Program-made: the position numbers and the translations under genes
Notes under the pieces: generated by a model
The model's database searches: none
What the model was told of the DNA's origin: nothing
The model's input: only the letters and a program-made list of their open reading frames with translations
Shown: piece by piece, positions 42,488 through 51,032 of the stretch
Position numbering within the stretch: the first letter of the stretch is position 1
Layout of the letters: each line of letters starts with the position of its first letter
NCBI GenBank assembly: GCA_944388125.1
Contig: CALXHO010000106.1
Coordinates: 1-55,042, forward strand
Source: an uncultured Gemmiger sp.
GTDB lineage: Bacteria > Bacillota > Clostridia > Oscillospirales > Ruminococcaceae
Length of the DNA: 55,042 nt
Direction: 5' to 3'

Positions 42488-43071
42488 GGATGCATCTCCA
42501 TCTGTTCGGCCGGCGGCAGGCCGGAATCCGATTCCGCCTGTTCCTCCTCGGCGGGAGGCTGTTCGTCATGCAGCGGGGGCAGATCCGCCAGACTTCCCAG
42601 GCCAAAGACCCGCAAAAAAGTATCTGTCACTCGGAAGCTGACCGGTTTGCCGGGAAGATCCAACCGCCCCGCCTCCTCGATCAGACCTTTCTCCAGCAGC
42701 TTTGTCACCGTGGAGGAGGAATCGACACCTCGGACTTGTTCGATAAAGCTACGGGATACCGGCTGATTGTACGCAATGACCGCCAGCACTTCCAGTGCCG
42801 CAGGTGAGAGCGGTGCATTGCGCCGGGTATCCAGAATGCGCTTGACGATCTCTCCGTAATACGGATTGGTAGCCATCTGCCAACGGTCCTCAAAGTTCAG
42901 AAGGACCATCCCGCTGCCGCGCTCATCGTACTGTTTCTGCAGCTTCTCCAGCAACACCTGGGTCTGGATCGGTTCGGCATGAAGGGCGTCGGCAAGCTTT
43001 TCCAGCTCTACCGGTTCCCCGTGGGCAAAAAGCATGGCCTCCAATGCGCCGAGGCACTGCTTCTCATTCAT
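42484..43071 (-). CDS. scpB: Segregation and condensation protein B
   Basis: ScpB pairs with ScpA and SMC in the condensin complex. The 195-residue protein has two winged-helix parts; conserved pieces are EAMLFAHGEP, ALEVLAVIAYNQPVSR and VRGVDSSSTVTKLLEKGLI. The end is acidic and low in complexity. I use the ATG at 43071 with AAAGGGG upstream, eight bases before the scpA stop. Confidence 0.95.
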   Translation of the reverse strand: MNEKQCLGALEAMLFAHGEPVELEKLADALHAEPIQTQVLLEKLQKQYDERGSGMVLLNFEDRWQMATNPYYGEIVKRILDTRRNAPLSPAALEVLAVIAYNQPVSRSFIEQVRGVDSSSTVTKLLEKGLIEEAGRLDLPGKPVSFRVTDTFLRVFGLGSLADLPPLHDEQPPAEEEQAESDSGLPPAEQMEMHP

Positions 43072-43795
43072 CTTGATCTTTCCCCTTTCGCTCTCTGCGG
43101 TGTGTGCGGTCAACATGCAGTTCTCCCCCGTTGTCCACCTGCACACGGCCCGCGCGGATCAGCTCCAGCAATGCCAGAAAGGTTGCCACGTTGGTGCTGC
43201 GCGTTTCCCCACGGTCAAAAAGCTGCCCCATGCGGGACAGTGAACCTCGGATCAATCCCCGCAGCATATGAATCACCCGGCTGGACACCGACACAAAAGG
43301 CGCCGTGACCAGGGGCTCGAAGCGCTCCTGCGTGGGTTTGCGCTTGCGCAGGCTGCGCCCCATCAGGTTGTACCAGGCCTGGACCAGCTTTTCGGGATCG
43401 TGCCTGCGGGTATACTCTGCGGCGCCAACCAGCGGCTGGGGCTGGCGAACGGCGGTAAATACATCTCTGGCGCGGCCTCCCAGCTGGGCGGCAATCGCCT
43501 TGCAGGTGCTGTACTCGATCAGTCGGCCGGTCAGTTCGGCTTTCATACGCTCTGCCTCCGGGCTGCGGGGCAGGAGCAGCGCACTCTTCATCTGAACCAG
43601 CTTGGCCGCCATGTCGATGAACTCGCTGGCCACATCCATCCGATCCGCCTGAAGCGTATTGATGACGGCAGTATATTGGTCGATCAGCTGCATGATATTA
43701 ATGTCATACAGGTTCATTTTGTTTTTGCTCACCAGATACAGCAGCAGATCCAGCGGGCCCTCAAAGTCCTCCAGTTTGAAGGTCAATACCTCCAT
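43064..43795 (-). CDS. scpA: Segregation and condensation protein A
   Basis: ScpA is the kleisin that bridges the SMC heads. The 243-residue protein starts with FKLEDFEGPLDLLLYLV, followed by the INIMQLIDQY segment and EFIDMAAKLVQMKSALLLPR. The C-terminal winged helix ends in TFLALLELIRAGRV. The ATG at 43795 follows GGAATAGGGGAGC; the frame is open further. It overlaps scpB by eight bases. Confidence 0.95.
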   Translation of the reverse strand: MEVLTFKLEDFEGPLDLLLYLVSKNKMNLYDINIMQLIDQYTAVINTLQADRMDVASEFIDMAAKLVQMKSALLLPRSPEAERMKAELTGRLIEYSTCKAIAAQLGGRARDVFTAVRQPQPLVGAAEYTRRHDPEKLVQAWYNLMGRSLRKRKPTQERFEPLVTAPFVSVSSRVIHMLRGLIRGSLSRMGQLFDRGETRSTNVATFLALLELIRAGRVQVDNGGELHVDRTHRRERKGKDQDE

Positions 43796-43838
43796 GCCAT
43801 GCTCCCCTATTCCTCCAGTATGGGCACTGCGTGCCGGT

Positions 43839-44480
43839 TCAAGCAACAAATGCCGTGGCCAGATCCAGAATCTGCCACACAGCGTTTCCAATGACGGAAA
43901 GCGGATAATTCAAAATGCCGAACACCGCAGCAATCAAAACAACGATCATGATCTGACGCTCATAGCGCATCGCCTGGAAATAATATTTCTGCGGCAGAAA
44001 AAGCAGAGCGATGCGGCTTCCGTCAAAGGGCGGCACCGGCAGCAGATTGAATACCGCCAGACTGACATTCATGGATATCATATAATAGAACAGGCGGTAG
44101 ATGAGCTCAGGAATGCCATAGCCGAACCAGATGGCCAAAAGTTTATACACGATCATCGACAGGTACGCCAGCAACAGATTGGAAATCGGCCCCGCCGAAG
44201 CGGAGATTGCCATCCCCGTCTTCGGGTTTTTGAAACGATCCGGGCGGATGCTGACCGGTCTGGCCCAGCCGACACCGGCAAAAATCATACAGATGCCGCC
44301 CATCAGGTCAAAGTGCCGGCGCGGATCCAGGGAGAGGCGCCCGGCATTTTTGGCCGTGGGATCTCCCAGTTTCCAACTGACAAGGGCATGCGCAGCCTCA
44401 TGAAAAGGAATGGCAATCAGCATGACGACGGCCCGCAGCAGATAGGAAACCAGCACCCCGGGTCCCAGCAATCCACCCAT
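43839..44480 (-). CDS. Site-2 protease family (M50) membrane protein
   Basis: A 213-residue intramembrane metalloprotease of the short type. The zinc motif HEAAH is in the first half (IPFHEAAHALVSW), and the second motif, NLLPVPPFDGSR, is in the NPxDG position. About five membrane segments are seen. No PDZ domain is present. The upstream ATG at 44486 is only two bases from the ribosome site, so I use the ATG at 44480. It is close to scpA; the substrate is unknown. Confidence 0.9.
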   Translation of the reverse strand: MGGLLGPGVLVSYLLRAVVMLIAIPFHEAAHALVSWKLGDPTAKNAGRLSLDPRRHFDLMGGICMIFAGVGWARPVSIRPDRFKNPKTGMAISASAGPISNLLLAYLSMIVYKLLAIWFGYGIPELIYRLFYYMISMNVSLAVFNLLPVPPFDGSRIALLFLPQKYYFQAMRYERQIMIVVLIAAVFGILNYPLSVIGNAVWQILDLATAFVA

Positions 44481-44655
44481 ACACATCTTCCCTTCCGGAT
44501 TCTATAATTAGTTTATTATAGCGTACTTCTGCCACCGACACAAGATAACGGGACGATTCCCTTGTACAAAAAGGGATTTTTGATGCATTTCCCTGGGGAT
44601 TTGGGTGCTGCGCACAATTTTTTGACAAACTTTTTGGCAAATATAAAAAAAGCAC

Positions 44656-44684
44656 TTGCATTTTTCTTTCAGGTTTGCTATGAT
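44656..44684 (+). promoter_or_regulatory. Promoter of rpmB
   Basis: TTGCAT (44656-44661), a 17-base spacer, TATGAT (44679-44684) with an upstream TGC. Confidence 0.7.
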
Positions 44685-44715
44685 AGTACAGCTACTTAAA
44701 GGAGGTGCAAGCAGA

Positions 44716-44904
44716 ATGGCCAAATGTGCATGCTGTGGCAAGGGTGTCACGTTCGGTATCAAGGTATCCCACTCCCATCGTCGGAGCAATCGTACCTGGA
44801 ATCCCAATGTCAAGCGCGTAAAAGCTATCGTGGATGGTTCCCCGAAGTATATCTACGCCTGCACCCGCTGCCTGCGTTCGGGTAAGGTTACTCGCGCTGT
44901 CTGA
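44716..44904 (+). CDS. rpmB: 50S ribosomal protein L28
   Basis: A 62-residue L28 with zinc cysteines (CACCGKG and ACTRC) and the typical HSHRRSNRTWNPN. This is the zinc-binding (C+) form. AAAGGAGGTG precedes the ATG. It has a private promoter and terminator, the common layout for this gene. Confidence 0.97.
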   Translation: MAKCACCGKGVTFGIKVSHSHRRSNRTWNPNVKRVKAIVDGSPKYIYACTRCLRSGKVTRAV

Positions 44905-44920
44905 TCTGGATGGAAGAAAT

Positions 44921-44948
44921 GCCGGTCACAAAGGTGACCGGCTTTTTC
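44921..44948 (+). terminator. Terminator of rpmB
   Basis: GCCGGTCAC pairs with GTGACCGGC around a short loop, then TTTTT. Confidence 0.9.
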
Positions 44949-45032
44949 TGTACTCCTCTGCCGGAGCAATCGCATACGGTTGTTCCGGCGTCAGTCCCCG
45001 ATTCAGAAATCTACGGAGAGGAGGCCTATGTC

Positions 45033-45206
45033 ATGCTGCCCCAGGACCCGATTATTTTGTTGAGTTACGTCAATACCAAGCTGCGTGACCGCGACCATAC
45101 GCTTGAAAATTTCTGCGCGGTCGAGGACGTTGACCAGGCGGAATTGTGCAGCCGCCTGGCGGAAGTGGGATACACCTACGACACCAACCGCGCCCAGTTT
45201 GTGTAA
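45033..45206 (+). CDS. DUF4250 small protein
   Basis: A 57-residue protein starting MLPQDPIILLSYVNTKLRD, the hallmark of DUF4250, with a two-helix look and a C-terminal LAEVGYTYDTNRAQF. AGAGGAGG precedes the ATG by eight bases; the longest frame would add 41 residues over the rpmB terminator. Function is unknown. It lies 65 bases before the ATP-grasp gene. Confidence 0.85.
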   Translation: MLPQDPIILLSYVNTKLRDRDHTLENFCAVEDVDQAELCSRLAEVGYTYDTNRAQFV

Positions 45207-45271
45207 TCCACTCTGCCCCCTGCTTCGTTGCGGTACAGAGGGCGGAGAAAAATAAAGTGAGGGAATGGATC

Positions 45272-46465
45272 ATGAATTTTGTTTTTGTATCGCCGCATTT
45301 TCCCAAAAGTTACTGGAATTTCTGTGACCGCCTGCGCCGCAACGGCGTGAACGTCCTGGGCATCGGAGACGCCCCTTACGACGAGATTCCGGAAGAGCTC
45401 AAGGCCAGCCTGACCGAGTATTACCGCGTGGACAGCCTGGCCGATTACGATGCCATGGTGCGTGCCGTAGGATACTTTACCTTCCGTTACGGCAAGATCG
45501 ACTGGCTGGAAAGCAACAACGAGTACTGGCTGGAGATGGACGCCCAGCTGCGGACCGATTTCAATATCACCACCGGTGCCCAGAATGATTTTATTGCCCT
45601 CATCAAATTCAAGAGCCAGATGAAGGAAAGCTACCGCGCGGCGGGTGTCCCTGTGGCACGGCACCATATGGTCTCCACGCTGGAGGCCGCCGAGGCTTTC
45701 ATCAAGGAAGTGGGATACCCCGTCATCGTCAAACCGGACAACGGCTGCGGCGCCGAAGCCACCTACAAGCTGAAAAACCATGATGAACTGGCGGCGTTTT
45801 ATGAGAATCTGCCGCAGGTGCAGTATATCATGGAGGAATTCATTGACGGTACCATCGTCAGCTTTGACGGTGTCGCCGACAGCCATTGCGTGCCGCTGTT
45901 CTATACCAGCAACTACTTCCCCACCCCGATCATGGACATCGTGAATACCAACGGCGATCTTGCTTATTGGGTTCAGCGCGAGGTGCCCACAGCGCTCAAG
46001 GACGTGGGCTTCCTCACCATCAAGGCCTTCGGGGCAAAGAGCCGGTTCTTCCACTGCGAATTCTTCCAGCTCAATCAGGACAAACCAGGTCTTGGCAAAA
46101 AGGGTGACTACGTTGCTTTGGAAGTCAACATGCGTCCTGCAGGCGGCTATACCCCTGATATGATCAATTTTGCCAATTCGGTGGACTGCTATCAGGTATG
46201 GGCGGATATGGTCTGTTACGATCAGGTCATCCATGAAGACATGAACGGTCCTAAGTTCTTCTGTGTCTATGCAGGCCGCCGCGACGGTGTGCTTTACAAA
46301 CACACGCATGCGGAGATCATGGCCCGCTACGGCGCAGTCATGAAGATGTGCGACCGCATGCCTGACGCTCTTGCTCTGGACATGGGCAACCAGATGTATG
46401 TTGTCAATGTGGCTACCGAACAGGATCGGGAGGCTTTCATCCGTTACGTCCAGGAACGCGCCTGA
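45272..46465 (+). CDS. ATP-grasp ligase of unknown substrate
   Basis: A 397-residue single-domain ATP-grasp enzyme. The N-terminal pre-ATP domain is residues 1-115. The ATP-binding part has VGYPVIVKPDNGCGAEATYK (about 148-167), QYIMEEFIDGTIVSFDG, and the metal-site region ALEVNMRPAGGYT (about 284-296). Such enzymes form amide or ester bonds via acyl phosphates. Its partner substrate is unknown. A GAGGGAAT site precedes the ATG at 45272. It is followed by a bidirectional terminator. Confidence 0.87.
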   Translation: MNFVFVSPHFPKSYWNFCDRLRRNGVNVLGIGDAPYDEIPEELKASLTEYYRVDSLADYDAMVRAVGYFTFRYGKIDWLESNNEYWLEMDAQLRTDFNITTGAQNDFIALIKFKSQMKESYRAAGVPVARHHMVSTLEAAEAFIKEVGYPVIVKPDNGCGAEATYKLKNHDELAAFYENLPQVQYIMEEFIDGTIVSFDGVADSHCVPLFYTSNYFPTPIMDIVNTNGDLAYWVQREVPTALKDVGFLTIKAFGAKSRFFHCEFFQLNQDKPGLGKKGDYVALEVNMRPAGGYTPDMINFANSVDCYQVWADMVCYDQVIHEDMNGPKFFCVYAGRRDGVLYKHTHAEIMARYGAVMKMCDRMPDALALDMGNQMYVVNVATEQDREAFIRYVQERA

Positions 46466-46490
46466 TCCACCGTTTTCCCAGATACAAAAC

Positions 46491-46537
46491 AAAACCGCAT
46501 GTCAAGGTCGAATCCGGACCTGGCATGCGGTTTTTTG
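46491..46537. terminator. Bidirectional terminator
   Basis: AAAACCGCATG pairs with CATGCGGTTTT, with an inner AGGTC/GGACCT arm; T runs on both strands. It ends the ATP-grasp gene on plus and the DUF6056-like gene on minus. Confidence 0.85.
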
Positions 46538-46541
46538 CGTA

Positions 46542-48035
46542 TTATTCGGGCTGCTGGATTTGCACTGAGTTTTTGCCGTAATATTCCGTCAATCCCCAAT
46601 TGTCGGGACCCGGCTGCACATCGGTGAAATAGAGAAGTGCAGGCTTCTCATCTTCAGTCAGCGGACGGATCACCGCATCGGTGACCGAAGGATCCTCCAG
46701 AATCGCTTCCCGCTCATCCAGTGCAGCTGCATATGCCTGAGGGGTCCCATTGACCAGTTCCCACACTGCTTCCAGGCTGGTGGCAAACCGGTTATCCAGT
46801 CCCTCTTTGACGGTATGGCCGCCAATACATACAATGCACAGCACAAGGGCGGTGCCGATCAAAAGCCCCTTCCGGAAATTCATGCGCAATCCCGGAAAGT
46901 TGAGCCTGGCCTTTTTAACACGGAAAAACCACCCCAGCAGGCATGCCCAGCTGACGAGAGCACCGATCAAAAAGGTAATCCATACCACATTGATCAGACG
47001 CCCCGGGCCTATCCCGCCCATGGTATAAGACGGCAGCCAGATCATGCCCCAGACAAGCACAAAGGTTCCTGCCGCGGGCAGCCAGGGATGGCGAATGGCC
47101 ACCGTTTCCGGCGGGATGTCCTGAATCGCCTGCCACAAGACTGGGGTAAACAGCAGAAGAAAGCAGACAAGGGGCAGATCCAACCAGCGCACTATAGACA
47201 GTGCCGCCAGAATAAAACTCTTTACAATTGCTTCCGGCAGCGATGCTGATGAAAAGCCCGACATGCGAACCTGCGTTCCGGGGGAAGTCATGTTCAGATA
47301 GAGCCCTGCCAGACAAATGATCGAAGGCGCCACCGGCCATGCAGACCGTTTTCCGGCAAAGAGAACCACGGCCAAAACCAGCACCATCAGAGTGAGGAGA
47401 ATCACCACATGATGACCGCCTCCGATCAGTGCGCAGAGCACGCAGCACAGGATGGTTTGCCCCGCCTTTTTGCCGGGATTCGTGCCTGTGTAGACACGCG
47501 CCAGCAAAGAGACCAGAAACATGGCCAGAACAAAGAACGGAATATAGTTCATGGCGCCGTTATACCAGTAGAGGCCTTCCACCTGATTGGGCATGCCCTG
47601 CACAACGGCAAAGGTGAAGAGCAGTGAGGCAAAAAGAACTGTCCGTCCTCTGCCCGCATGGGAACGTCTGATCAGTGCGGAGCTGAGAGCAAATACTCCG
47701 GCAAAAATCAGAAGGACGATGATAAATGTTGTGACGGCATACCACCGGCCGTCGAAGATTCCCGGCTGCAACGCCAGGAGAAAGGCAGATATATACAGAC
47801 CCTGCCAGTTATTGTAAAAATACAGATCGGTATCCAGTGCGGTCTGCAACAGCTTCGGCCAGTCCGCGCCGGATTGCTGCACCACGCCATAGGTTTGCGC
47901 TGCATAGACATAATCGTCGGCCGAAGGACGATTGTACATAGCGATCACAAACACCGGGATCATGAGAACCAGCATTCCCATACACAGAAATGCCCCGATG
48001 CGCTGCCCGGTCTTTTTATCTTGGAACAGATTCAT
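46542..48035 (-). CDS. Polytopic membrane protein, DUF6056-like, second copy
   Basis: A 497-residue protein with about ten membrane segments and the loop YNRPSADDYVYA after the first helix, the same 'DDY/F' feature as the protein at 35409-36836. Later parts are LYWYNGAMNYIPFF and a soluble C-terminus rich in Asp/Glu. It is the last gene of the minus-strand envelope-type cluster, 30 bases after the esterase gene. A glycosyltransferase-like role is possible, not shown. Confidence 0.78.
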   Translation of the reverse strand: MNLFQDKKTGQRIGAFLCMGMLVLMIPVFVIAMYNRPSADDYVYAAQTYGVVQQSGADWPKLLQTALDTDLYFYNNWQGLYISAFLLALQPGIFDGRWYAVTTFIIVLLIFAGVFALSSALIRRSHAGRGRTVLFASLLFTFAVVQGMPNQVEGLYWYNGAMNYIPFFVLAMFLVSLLARVYTGTNPGKKAGQTILCCVLCALIGGGHHVVILLTLMVLVLAVVLFAGKRSAWPVAPSIICLAGLYLNMTSPGTQVRMSGFSSASLPEAIVKSFILAALSIVRWLDLPLVCFLLLFTPVLWQAIQDIPPETVAIRHPWLPAAGTFVLVWGMIWLPSYTMGGIGPGRLINVVWITFLIGALVSWACLLGWFFRVKKARLNFPGLRMNFRKGLLIGTALVLCIVCIGGHTVKEGLDNRFATSLEAVWELVNGTPQAYAAALDEREAILEDPSVTDAVIRPLTEDEKPALLYFTDVQPGPDNWGLTEYYGKNSVQIQQPE

Positions 48036-48065
48036 TCGGTCACTCCCCTGCCGGACGCTGAGCGG

Positions 48066-48827
48066 TCAGGCCTTGCCCAGGATGGCTTCCAGGAAATAGG
48101 GCCACTGACGCTGCCACCAGGGCCAGTCGTGGGAAACATCGGTGCCCCAGATGTCTACCCAGGGATGAATCCCCTTGCTTTCCAGGATCTGCTGCAATTC
48201 CCGCGTGGAAGCCAGCAGCTTATCCTCCCAGGCGCCCTGTCCGCAGCACATAATGAAGCGATCCGCCTTGGCATACAGTTCCTTATACGGATGATCAGCC
48301 GGGAAGTTTCGCATATAATCACAGGGGCTGTTCCGGTAGACGAGATCGTCCATATAACTGCCAAAGAATTCGCTGGCATTATAGATTCCGCTCAAGGCAA
48401 TGGTGCCATTGAAGAGATCAGGCCGACGCAGATAGAAATTCACCGCATGGCCCGCTCCCACGCTTGCCCCGCCCAGAAGAATTCTGCCGGAATGGTCCTC
48501 CCCCTGTTCCCGGTTGATTTCCAGAATCCGGGGAACCAGCTCGTCACAGATATAATTGTACCAGCGCTCCTGCATCTCGATGCGGGGACGTTCCGGGCCT
48601 GGGGCATCCCAGCTCTCATGGTCGATACTGTCAGCGCAGAAAATCTGCAGTTTGCCGGCATCGATCCACGGGGCGGCAATCTCGCACATGCCGAAATTTT
48701 CCCAATCGTAGAAGCGACCGCCCTGACAGGGAAAAATCAGAATCGGGCGGCCGGCATGACCGAACACCTTGAATTCCATATCCCGGTTCAGATACCGGCT
48801 GTATTCCTTGTAATAACGGATCTGCAT
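48066..48827 (-). CDS. Putative esterase, alpha/beta hydrolase
   Basis: A 253-residue esterase-family hydrolase. The nucleophile region is GGASVGAGHAVNF (GxSxG, about residues 116-128), the N-terminal block has LIFPCQGGRFYDWENFG, and the C-terminal SHDWPWWQRQWPYF probably carries the catalytic His. The pattern recalls the enterochelin-esterase-like group, also seen at 28382-29146. No signal peptide is visible. GAGGAG lies eleven bases before the ATG at 48827; an ATG at 48851 is possible. Confidence 0.83.
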   Translation of the reverse strand: MQIRYYKEYSRYLNRDMEFKVFGHAGRPILIFPCQGGRFYDWENFGMCEIAAPWIDAGKLQIFCADSIDHESWDAPGPERPRIEMQERWYNYICDELVPRILEINREQGEDHSGRILLGGASVGAGHAVNFYLRRPDLFNGTIALSGIYNASEFFGSYMDDLVYRNSPCDYMRNFPADHPYKELYAKADRFIMCCGQGAWEDKLLASTRELQQILESKGIHPWVDIWGTDVSHDWPWWQRQWPYFLEAILGKA

Positions 48828-48885
48828 ACCATCAACAGCTCCTCGCCACATTTAAATTCCGGGTTTCCGTCAATCGGAGATCCGG

Positions 48886-49743
48886 TTACTTATAAAAGAA
48901 CTTCTTGTTCAGGCTCAAGATCCCGACCATTGCCCGCATGGGGCCGGATTCCGAGGTCTTGAATACCCAATAATACAACACTGCCAGAACTTCCCGCAGA
49001 TAACAAGGCAGAACACTGAAAACGGAAATTCCTGCCGGCAGGGCATGTGCTTCGGCAAAGCCCGCCCGGCGTGCATACTCACCGGCACGGTAACAGTGAA
49101 ACGCATTGGTCACGTACACGATGGATGCATCCTCTGCCATCCCTTTTTCCAGCAAGATCTGCCGGGCAAACATAAAATTTTCCTCGGTGGAGGTGGACTT
49201 GGTCTCTTCCAGGATCCGGTCGGGGTCCAGGCCTTTGGCAATCAGGTAATCCCGCATGGCCTGTCCTTCCGGAACCGCCTCATCCCTGCCCTGGCCGCCG
49301 GTGGTGATTACGATCACATCCGGATGGGCACAGGCATACTCATAGGCCTTGTCCAGCCGGTAGCGCAAAAGCAGACTGGGGCGGTCCCCGCGCAGCCCGG
49401 CCCCCAGCACAATGACGGCCGACTCATTGCCGGTGGCGGAGTTGGTATATCCGCTGACTGAGACAAAAACCAGCATCCCGGCATAAATTACCACGCCAAT
49501 CAGAAGGATAATGCCCACAATGCGGCCAAATCCAGCTGAGAACCAATGATTGACGGGCCGATACCAGATGGAGTATCCCACTGCCGCAGCGGTGAGCAGC
49601 CAGACCAGAAGGTTGCCCATATTGAAATTACTCGTAACAACCAGACCAATGGAATACACCGTCAGAATTCCCGCCAGAATCCGTATGATCGTCAATATCA
49701 CGGTATGATGCCTCACTGTATCCATTTCAGCGGGCCAGCTCAT
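48886..49743 (-). CDS. YdcF/ElyC-family membrane protein (DUF218)
   Basis: A 285-residue protein with about three N-terminal membrane segments (residues 14-35, 43-60, 73-95) and an external DUF218 domain: SAVIVLGAGLRGDRPSLLL, ITTGGQGRDEAVPEGQAM, ETKSTSTEENF and YVTNAFHCYRAGEYA. Family members such as ElyC affect envelope/undecaprenyl metabolism. The ATG at 49743 overlaps deoB; an ATG at 49725 directly after the deoB stop is an alternative. Confidence 0.88.
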   Translation of the reverse strand: MSWPAEMDTVRHHTVILTIIRILAGILTVYSIGLVVTSNFNMGNLLVWLLTAAAVGYSIWYRPVNHWFSAGFGRIVGIILLIGVVIYAGMLVFVSVSGYTNSATGNESAVIVLGAGLRGDRPSLLLRYRLDKAYEYACAHPDVIVITTGGQGRDEAVPEGQAMRDYLIAKGLDPDRILEETKSTSTEENFMFARQILLEKGMAEDASIVYVTNAFHCYRAGEYARRAGFAEAHALPAGISVFSVLPCYLREVLAVLYYWVFKTSESGPMRAMVGILSLNKKFFYK

Positions 49744-50902
49744 GCATCACGCCGCAGCCATCCAGGCAGGTATCAACACCCAGATATTCGCACACCGTGT
49801 TGGCAATGGTGCCAAAGCAGTACCGGGTCCCCAGATCCACACCCGGCCGGATGGAATTGCCGTAGACCAGGTACGGTACATACTCGCGGGTATGATCGGT
49901 AGTTTTTGTATACGCGGGATCGCAGCCGTGGTCGGCCGTGATCATGAGCACATCGTCAGGGCCCATTTTCTCCATGAATCCGGGCAGCCACCCGTCAAAT
50001 TCCGCCAGGGCCTCGGCATATCCCTTGATGTCCCGGCGATGGCCATACAGCATATCAAAATCCACCAGGTTGACAAAGGCAAGGCCCTCAAAATCCCGGT
50101 CCAGCAGATCGAGGGTGACTTTCATGCCCTCGGTATTGCCGGAAGTCCGAATGGTCTCGCCGACGCCCTTGCCGGCAAAAATGTCATGGATTTTGCCCAC
50201 CCCGATGGTGGTGCGTCCGGCCTTTTGCAGGACATCCAGCATGGTTTCCTTCGGAGGGAGCAGAGAGTAATCATGACGGCGGGAAGTACGTGTAAAGTTG
50301 TCCGCCTTGTCGCCCACAAAAGGCCGGGCGATCACACGGCCGACACCGTATTTTCCCTTGAGAAGCTCACGGGCCTGCTCACAAATTTCATAGAGCTTTT
50401 TCACGGGAACCAGCGCCTCATTGGCGGCAATCTGAAAAACGCTGTCCGCTGAAGTATAGACGATAAGTGCCCCCGTGCGCAGGTGCTCCTCACCATAGTC
50501 ACGGATGACCTGCGTGCCTGAATAGGGCTTGTTGCACAGCACCTGGTAGCCGGTCTTTGCCGTGAACTCGTCAAGCAATTCCTTGGGGAAGCCATCCGGG
50601 AATGTGGGCAAAGGTTCGGCACTGACCATGCCTGCAATCTCCCAGTGTCCGATGGTGGTGTCTTTGCCGGCGCTGGCTTCCCTCAGACGGGCGAAGCTGC
50701 CAACCGGCTGCTTGCAGGGCGTACCGCAGGTGACACCGTCAATATTGAAGAGGCCCAGCTTCGCCATATTCTCACCGCGGAATGCGGGATGCCCCGCAAC
50801 CGCGGCCAGTGTGTTGGTCCCGGCGTCCCCGAACTTCTCTGCATCCGGCTCGGCGCCAATGCCAAAGCTGTCCAGAACGATCAAAAATACACGTTTTGCC
50901 AT
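49727..50902 (-). CDS. deoB: Phosphopentomutase
   Basis: DeoB interconverts (deoxy)ribose-1- and 5-phosphate, feeding DeoD products to the pentose pathway. The 391-residue alkaline-phosphatase-fold protein has the N-terminal metal motif LIVLDSFGIGAEPD, GKDTTIGHWE, VNLVDFDMLYGHRRD and MITADHGCDP. AGAAAGGAAA precedes the ATG at 50902. It sits inside an otherwise envelope-type gene run, away from deoD and cdd. Confidence 0.97.
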   Translation of the reverse strand: MAKRVFLIVLDSFGIGAEPDAEKFGDAGTNTLAAVAGHPAFRGENMAKLGLFNIDGVTCGTPCKQPVGSFARLREASAGKDTTIGHWEIAGMVSAEPLPTFPDGFPKELLDEFTAKTGYQVLCNKPYSGTQVIRDYGEEHLRTGALIVYTSADSVFQIAANEALVPVKKLYEICEQARELLKGKYGVGRVIARPFVGDKADNFTRTSRRHDYSLLPPKETMLDVLQKAGRTTIGVGKIHDIFAGKGVGETIRTSGNTEGMKVTLDLLDRDFEGLAFVNLVDFDMLYGHRRDIKGYAEALAEFDGWLPGFMEKMGPDDVLMITADHGCDPAYTKTTDHTREYVPYLVYGNSIRPGVDLGTRYCFGTIANTVCEYLGVDTCLDGCGVMHELAR

Positions 50903-51032
50903 GGTGTTTCCTTTCTCATCGCATCGGCCCTGCCCATAAAAACGGCAGAAGCCTTGCCTTATCACTTGATAGCCCTATTATACCGAAAGAAGTGCCTTTT
51001 GTAAAACGTCAGGCCGCACGGCAGAGGTATCC

